A stretch of 64,000 bases of DNA, taken from the NCBI RefSeq assembly GCF_052324685.1, contig NC_135212.1:12635410-12699409 (forward strand), written 5' to 3'. Positions 57,431 to 64,000 of this stretch are shown in pieces. The translations under genes and the position numbers were made by a program. The notes under the pieces were generated by a model that was not told where the DNA came from, ran no database searches, and saw only the letters and a list, made by a program, of their open reading frames with translations. Source of the stretch: Brachyhypopomus gauderio (Eukaryota; Chordata; Actinopteri; Gymnotiformes; Hypopomidae). Each line of letters starts with the position of its first letter. The first letter of the stretch is position 1.

Positions 57431-59477
57431 ACTCCCACTCAAGGTCCCACTGAGTAGGCCCTTGTGAACTCCGCAGACGGTTATATGATAAATGACTGTG
57501 TGGAAGAGCTACGACTGTGTCAGAAGAGCTATGACTGGCTCAGGTAGCAAGGCCCATCACTGGAAGTCTCTTGTCTGACACCCCCCTCTCAGGACTTTCC
57601 AGGTAGCAGGAACCAAGCATTTTGTGGCCCACCCACGAGCAGCGTTAGCGTCAAACCGCCTACTGTTTGCAGTTTAAATGTGTGGGCAGGTACACACAAT
57701 ATGAGTCTAGTCACCATCAAAACAATTCTGAGTCTCGTCAACCCAAGTGCCTTCATCAGCGGTATAGTTTCAGCTGCGTCCCTCCAGCTGGTGATGGGTG
57801 TCTGTAAACCTTCCTACTCCAGTGTCAGAGGACCTGAAGCAGGCCCGGGTGTGGACATTCCCAGCATGCACTAGTAATTACCCAAGACCCCTCCTTGTAT
57901 GTCACTTCCTGTCAGAGACAGATGACTGAACAGGAAGTGAGACCATTAACTTTTAGTGTTCTTTGTCTCTTCTAAATGACTTCATACTCTGTGAGAAACA
58001 TCATAGGTTTCAATAAATCACTATAGAAAATTACTCATTACAATATTAATGGTCTTAGTTGCAGTTTCTCATAATTTGTTGTAACACAGAGGATGTCTGG
58101 TGGCTGTTTTCCATATGCGCTAGCGAGAGGGACTCCCTCTGAGCACTTTCAGAACAGTTCTGGGGGAAGCTCCCTTAGTTAAGATTAGTGGAGCTCCAGA
58201 AATGCACGTGTTGCAAATGGCTTTCTGTAGGCCACTAGGAACCCTGCCAGCTCCATGTTTGTAACTGCCAAAGATCCTTTTAGGAATCAGGGCTGGACAT
58301 TGTGCGAGACTCCTCTCAACTGACACCAGCTTAGGACGAGGCACCGGAGGGGAGGCCTCACGTGAGAGAGAAGGACCCCAGCTGGTGGTGATGAAGTCCA
58401 GATTGTGTCCGCCCTCTCAAGGGTTTCCCGGTATCTCCAGTGAGTCACATCTCTGCCAGACCACTAACGCTTCCTTGAAATGCCGTTCCGAGGGAATGGC
58501 GCTCCGCTCCCGCTGGACAGCACCTATCACACACTCTCCCTGCTCAGATTCGCCCGGACTCGCCTCTTCTTTATGACGGCAAAACGAGCTTCAATTTTTC
58601 CTGAAACTGGTTTGACAGTCGCACACATTGTTATGTGGCGGTCGCAGAACTGATCTGTCATCATGTTCTCATTAAAAAACAACCTTTATATCACAAATAA
58701 ATAACACGTTTCCAGCATCTCCAGTGTTTTGCTACAGAACATTTAAGGGTAAAGATCAGGGAGCTTTAACCCGGCAGTTCTGTCTCCCAAACCTGTTGGT
58801 TCTGCGCTCTCACTATGCACTGCATGTTGGGAAGCGTCCAACACGCAATTTCTACCCCACACTTTCCCAGCTGCACCTTTGAGTGCAGAGGAACAGCGCG
58901 GTAGGGGCAACTGGGCCCGTCTTGGCCCCAGGGCTCGGCAGCCCCCTCTCTCGGGCACCTGTTTGTCAGCGTAGTCGTGCTTCCAGGAAAAGAAGGTGAG
59001 GAGTCAGAGAGGAAGTTGCGGTAGGCAGGTGCTGCTGCAGCGTTCGAGCGTTCGCGGTGGGGTCCGCTACAGTCATTTGCAGAAAAATCTCTGTGCACAG
59101 CAGCGTATGGGAGCGTGAGGGTTATAGTCAAGAATGAGCTGTACAGTAAGTTAGTGGTCAGATTGTTCCACAGGCTGAATGAGAGAATGCGTGACACTAA
59201 AAGTGCGGGGGTTAAAGACCACCCAAGGCTCATTCTCTTTCTCTTTATCCAGGGGTTTCCTGCCTTTGTTAATCTTTAATCTGGGTTTGTTTACTGGTAG
59301 CGCAAAGGTTTCTCAAAACAGAACAATGGTGAGGCTAAATGGTGGGATATCAGTGTATCTTTGTCTAAGAAGGGCCCAAGAACGCCCTGTGTGTATGGAG
59401 CTTTCAAGAAAAATGCACAGTGCAAACAAGTGTGTAAGAGAGAGCGAGACATGTGGGTGTGTGTGGATGTGTGAGAG

Positions 59478-59479
<2 letters not shown>

Positions 59480-59513
<34 letters not shown>

Positions 59514-59526
59514 AAGAGACAAAGAT

Positions 59527-59558
<32 letters not shown>

Positions 59559-59571
59559 AGAGAGAGAGAGA
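59480..59571. repeat. compound (TG)n/(AG)n microsatellite
   Basis: Two TG blocks (59480-59510 and 59527-59552), then a short CG run and an AG run. Confidence 0.92.
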
Positions 59572-59713
59572 TGCTGATATGTGTTGGTGTGAGAGAGGGG
59601 GCAGAGAGAGAGAGAGAGAATGTGAGTGAAAAAGGCAATGATGGGAATCTTGGCATTATTATCATCAGGAAACTGAATGGTGTTTGTTCATATACTCATA
59701 CATCCCCCCTCCA

Positions 59714-59715
<2 letters not shown>

Positions 59716-59758
<43 letters not shown>
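59716..59758. repeat. (CA)n microsatellite
   Basis: About 21 CA units. Confidence 0.95.
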
Positions 59759-59759
<1 letters not shown>

Positions 59760-60415
59760 GCCTGACTAACTATATTAACTATAACTCAAGCCCACCTAAA
59801 ATAGTTCCTGTATTTTAAACTGACTGCTAGATTGCTAAATCTGGTAAGGTTGCAGTTTTATAGATGGTTGTCTCAGCCTTTGCTCTAGCAGGAAGCAGCC
59901 TTTACGCATGTGTCTGTGTGGCGTAATGGCTAATGAGTGTGTCAGTATGACATGTTCTAAGAAAGAAGAAGTTTGGCCACACCAGTTCAGATATGGGAAC
60001 CATATGACACTCCTTTAACAAGAAATTCACACTCTGATACCACATTCTTTTCTGAGTTTCTCTGAAAACAGAGTTCCACTAGTTAAAATAGCAACACTTT
60101 GTATTCTTAACTTGTTTGCCACGGAAACAGCTTCGCCCAAGTAGCACAATATGAAAACGAGACTCGAGAAACCCAACAACATATAAATGTGGCTAAATCT
60201 TGAGCAATTGCTTTCTGTGACAACACAATATGCTATGACCAGAAGTGTTTCTTTGTGTCTGATTAAGCAATGCTATTTCATGGATACCCTCCTGATGGGT
60301 AGTGTATTGCTTCATGCGATTTACACATTTTCTTGGTTTGAGCTATTGTGTCTAAAACACTGACCTAAACACTGACACACTGTGAGTTCCTAGATTTGGA
60401 AACCATGAGTCAGTT

Positions 60416-60745
60416 GAGAGAGAGAGAAAGAGAGAGCAAGAAAGAGAGAGGGAGAGTGTTAGAGAGAAAGAGAGAGTGGACCCTTTTCTCAGCTCTAATG
60501 GGAGAATAGGAGAGAGAGAGGAGTGGGAAAGGGGGAAAGAGAACAGGAGAGCAAAGGGAGGATAAGAAAGGGAGAAGAGGGGAGAAGAGAGGAATGGAAA
60601 AGAGAAGGGGGAGGAAGGGAGGAGAGGGGAGTTGAGTTAGCAGGGGAGGAGAGTGTGCTACAGATGCACCTCCTTCACTCTCTCTCTCTCCCCCTCTCTC
60701 TCTCTTTCTATCTCTCCCTCTCTCTAGCTCTCTCTCTCTCTCTCT

Positions 60746-60782
<37 letters not shown>
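60416..60782. repeat. paired purine-rich and pyrimidine-rich tracts
   Basis: About 60416-60660 is mostly GA-rich on the plus strand, and 60678-60782 is almost pure CT (CTCTCT with short interruptions). The two are complementary in composition and face each other, so a large GA:CT hairpin or triplex is possible. Confidence 0.88.
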
Positions 60783-60785
<3 letters not shown>

Positions 60786-62075
60786 ATGCTTCTAGTCAAA
60801 ATGGACATCAAAGGGCACAATAGCACTGACAGCATTTGTCATTCATCTAACAGTTGTCATACAGATTATTAAACAATTGTGTTACATGCCAGAAATCTCA
60901 TTTAGGAGACAGAGGTTAATAGTTTAACGTTCAGAACATAGCTACCTCATTGGGACGGGCTAATTTGGAACAGCACCTAGGGCTAGCACTACAACTGAGG
61001 GAGCCTTTTTTGGCCACAACGTCACGACTCTCCCGTCAGTGTTTCCTGGAACTGGCGCTCCCTGTCAGAACGCCTCATTCAGACGCTTACGGGCACGCTC
61101 TGTTTTTTTTTGTTCCTGTTCAAAACATAAACGCATGTCTCTGTGGTAACCAGCAGAAAGACTGCTAATCCCGTTCATTCCTAGAATTCTCTCCAGGCTC
61201 TTTGTGCCACATTTCAATATCGTCGTCTCACCACTACTTTGTTTAAACAGTGTGGTTTGTATTATGGAATTTAAAACCTAAGTTGTATTGCCCCTTCATC
61301 TCTGGACTTCATAAAGGCTCTATGTGTGATCATCCTGCACCAAGCAGATCAAAGCAAACGTAATTGTAGCAACCGCTTGAACTGAACCTGTATTAGCACG
61401 TTTCTGCTAAATCACACCCATCTTTCATGTGTGGTTTCCAAGCAACAGTACAGTGTGTGCTGGAACAGGTTTTCCACCCTAGCTTGTCGGGATTACCATG
61501 GCAACATGGCTTCGACACGACGTCAATGCTACGGTTGTTCTGCGCTGTGGTTGCCATGGAAGCAGAGTTTTTTTCCTTTATTTTCTCCCATTTCTGGGAG
61601 TGCTTCCAACTTTTCTTTAATGTTCCCTTTTTTTGTTGCTGTGGTGGTTTCTGTGGACTGACTCTGAGTGTAATAGCTTGTTTCAGTGGTAATTAATTTG
61701 GTGACAAGGCTCTTAGCATTCAGTGTGAGGGCCATAGGTTTTGACTGTGGTCATTTTGCATTGCCATTGTGTAAAACCCTCTGCGCTCACAAGAGTCTGC
61801 CGAGTTCTTCCCAGCACTTGACAGCTTAACATCCTTTCAAGGTGATTCCAGCATGCTGACCAGTTCTGCAGAAGTTCTGTGTCCAAGTGAATAATGGAAA
61901 GAAATATAATGGAAGCTCAGGACACTGGTACATCACCGAGACGTGTATCGTAACTATGACAGCGTAACATCTGATGATGCCACTGTTTGACCTGGTTTGC
62001 TGACAGGTTGCTTGCATTGGGGAAAGGTTTTGGACTGTTTATTTTAAAAGCAAAAAGGTTTTTTATGTCTTTAAT

Positions 62076-62079
<4 letters not shown>

Positions 62080-62166
<87 letters not shown>

Positions 62167-62168
62167 GT
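62080..62168. repeat. (TG)n microsatellite
   Basis: About 42 TG units, followed by a G9 run. Confidence 0.96.
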
Positions 62169-64000
62169 GAGGGGGGGGGCTGCTGCATTTTGCTATTGTA
62201 TAAAATCTTGCATAGAAAGACAAGGATTGCATGAAACTTCTTAAACTGTTGTAACTGTTGTACACAAATTGACTGATACATCAGAACCTTTCTTTCTGAG
62301 TACATGATCAAATATAAATGGGTTTTCCTAGACAACCACAAAGCAGGTTGTGTTTTATTGGCAAGTGTCACTAATGTCACTAATAAGCTCGTGAGAAGTA
62401 AATCATTTGTGGTTTGTGAGAGATTAGAATCAGCGTAAAGGGCGCGTCTCTCTGTCTCTCTGTCTCTGTGTCTCCGGCTCTGCTGTGGCTCCATTGAAGA
62501 CTTTCATCTACTTTGATTTGCTTTGATCTTCGACTTCCACTCTGAGTCATATCTCCATGTCCCCATTTTATTTGTCTTTTGGTTCATTTTTCACTTTCTT
62601 TTTAACCCTCTCTACCTTGATACAGGCCCGTTTACAGTAAACGCTATAGTGTGTACGCTCTCCCTGTGGCTTTTGAACTGAAAATGAAAGCACCGACATG
62701 CACCGACATGGAAAGGGTGATCTTGCAGCTGGCTGTGCGTTTGGTTACACCGCACGCATGATTGGCTGTGGACCACTGCTTCGTTCTCCAGTGGTTCTGC
62801 AGGTGATGGGGCTTGTAGGAGGGACAGAGAACAGCAGAACATATTATGAACAGCACCTTGTTTGGCCTCGGGGAGATTGCATCAGAACACACCGTTCCGG
62901 ATGCAGAAAAAGATCCAGAAGATGAGATTAGTTATGAGGGCTGAGTTTAATCTGGTCCAAAGAAAGCCTGGGACAAGGCCTCTTGTGAGCCCTCTGATAG
63001 TGAAAGCAAAATGTTTTAGAGATGCAGTTGCTGTGCCATCAGCATAGAACAGGTTGCTAGTGTCAGTATGTTCCTGGAAAGGAAGGTGTATGGTACTGAG
63101 ATTAGGATCTTCGTGCAAGGGAAGTGAAGAAAGTATGCCTTATGCAGTTCAGTGGAACTTTGCAATCATTCCCAGAAGGAATTGTTAGTGTATTGTGAAT
63201 CACAGACTCATCCTGGCCAATCAGAATGCTTCTCTGCTTTCACATAGCCAAAGACATTTCGGCATTGCTTCCATGGCCTAGTCACAGACCGCTGACACCA
63301 GCTATGAGATATACACGCATGTGTGTGTTTCCCCGCCTGCTTCGGTGTCTGATCAGCTGCTGAATTCCGGGCCCGCAGGGTAGAAGCTGGTCCCATCAGT
63401 ATGTCACGAACTTCTGTACATCTATCAAACGTCATTAGGAAGTCACTCCTGAAGAAGTGCAGGACCCGTAGCCACTTAAATACTCACATACTGTATGTCT
63501 GCACAAGTTTTTTTAAGTTTTCTGAGATTAAGCAAGTTGATTTGTAAACCTAAAATACAGAGGAGTGTTATATAGTGGTGATTAGGCATGTTGAACACAA
63601 TGTCATACGATATAATATTCCATAAAATAATTCTCGCATTTTAAATGTTTATTTGCACATTGATAACAAAGTCAAGCCGGAACACCACAACTAAGCAGGT
63701 CAACACTTGAGCTAAGAATTCGAGCTTTGAACTATGGGAAAACATCCACAGTGACCCCATCATACGCTTCTGTTAAAACGATTCATTTAGTCAGCCAAGT
63801 TGTTTCATTGTCGGTTTCTGTTATAAACCCATAAGCTAACCTCCAATAATATGAGTGAAGCATTTCCAATGTTTGTATTAGACGTCCACACTTACCAGCC
63901 TGTGTTTGGTTACCTGGCATCTGAGGCTGAGACGAGAATACAGACCAGGATGCAGCACTCCCGGATCTTCTCACGGAGTCCCGGTGTAATTCTCCTGAAG

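Larger units (their letters stand above)
53926..64000. other. gene-poor interval with microsatellites
   Basis: No gene is recognised. Open frames are short and unlike known families. A CCCATGCCC/CCCCTGCCC pyrimidine-rich repeat lies at about 54978-55042. Related short segments recur at about 56390-56430 and 58640-58680 (CTGATCTGTCATNATGTTCTC), an old dispersed repeat. At the very end (about 63900-64000) one plus-strand frame stays open after a possible acceptor (TTACCAG), which could be the start of an exon cut by the window edge. Confidence 0.45.

Noticed and set aside
58120..58344. 74-codon minus-strand frame
   Set aside because: Basic, low-information peptide with no splice context or known family.

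Overview
The window looks like genomic DNA from a teleost fish. It holds spliced vertebrate genes with normal GT-AG introns, a complete member of the fish-specific finTRIM family, long (CA)n, (TA)n and (CT)n microsatellites, and fish-typical transposons (Tc1-like, L2-like LINE, hAT MITEs, a Gmr1-like LTR element). The repeat flavour hints at an ostariophysan, but I cannot fix the species.

Layout, left to right. (1) 50-255: last coding exon of a fascin gene, cut off upstream by the window edge. (2) 2602-6818: an intact six-exon finTRIM gene (RING, two B-boxes, coiled coil, PRY-SPRY; 551 residues) with an interferon-response-type motif 38 bases upstream of its ATG. A 5'-truncated LINE follows immediately (6849-8158). 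(3) 9346-13405: birc5 (survivin), four exons, 141 residues, with a 41-bp minisatellite in intron 3. (4) 14664-24076: tmem235, four exons, 210 residues, with a 38-bp minisatellite, a (TA)n tract and a MITE in its 7.8-kb third intron. Adjacency of birc5 and tmem235 matches the mammalian order, which supports both calls. (5) 25.4-35.9 kb: a transposon graveyard. It holds a Tc1-like element broken by an L2-like LINE, a hAT MITE with a perfect 8-bp target duplication, a tRNA-type SINE with an 11-bp duplication and two different MITEs nested in it, a decayed conventional Ty3/Gypsy element, and a solo LTR with a 5-bp duplication. (6) 35.9-46.2 kb: gene-poor, with one unrecognised exon-like segment on the minus strand (41676-41866). 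(7) 46200-53925: a Tc1-like element split by a complete, very young LTR retrotransposon (46424-53133). (8) 53.9-64 kb: no recognised gene; microsatellites and short tandem repeats.

The most striking object is the LTR retrotransposon. Its enzymes are of Ty3/Gypsy type, but the integrase lies before the reverse transcriptase (Gag-protease-integrase-RT-RNase H), the order known for the Gmr1-like clade. By eye its two 978-bp LTRs differ at 3 positions, it has a GGGGC target duplication, an 18-base tRNA-Pro-type primer-binding site and a polypurine tract, and its only reading-frame break is a -1 change at a T7 run between protease and integrase. It is either a live element using frameshifting or a copy with a single homopolymer change.

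The four host genes are unrelated in function (actin bundling, antiviral ubiquitin ligase, mitotic and apoptosis control, four-helix membrane protein), and nothing suggests co-regulation. All assignments come from reading the sequence and remembered family features; no database search was run.
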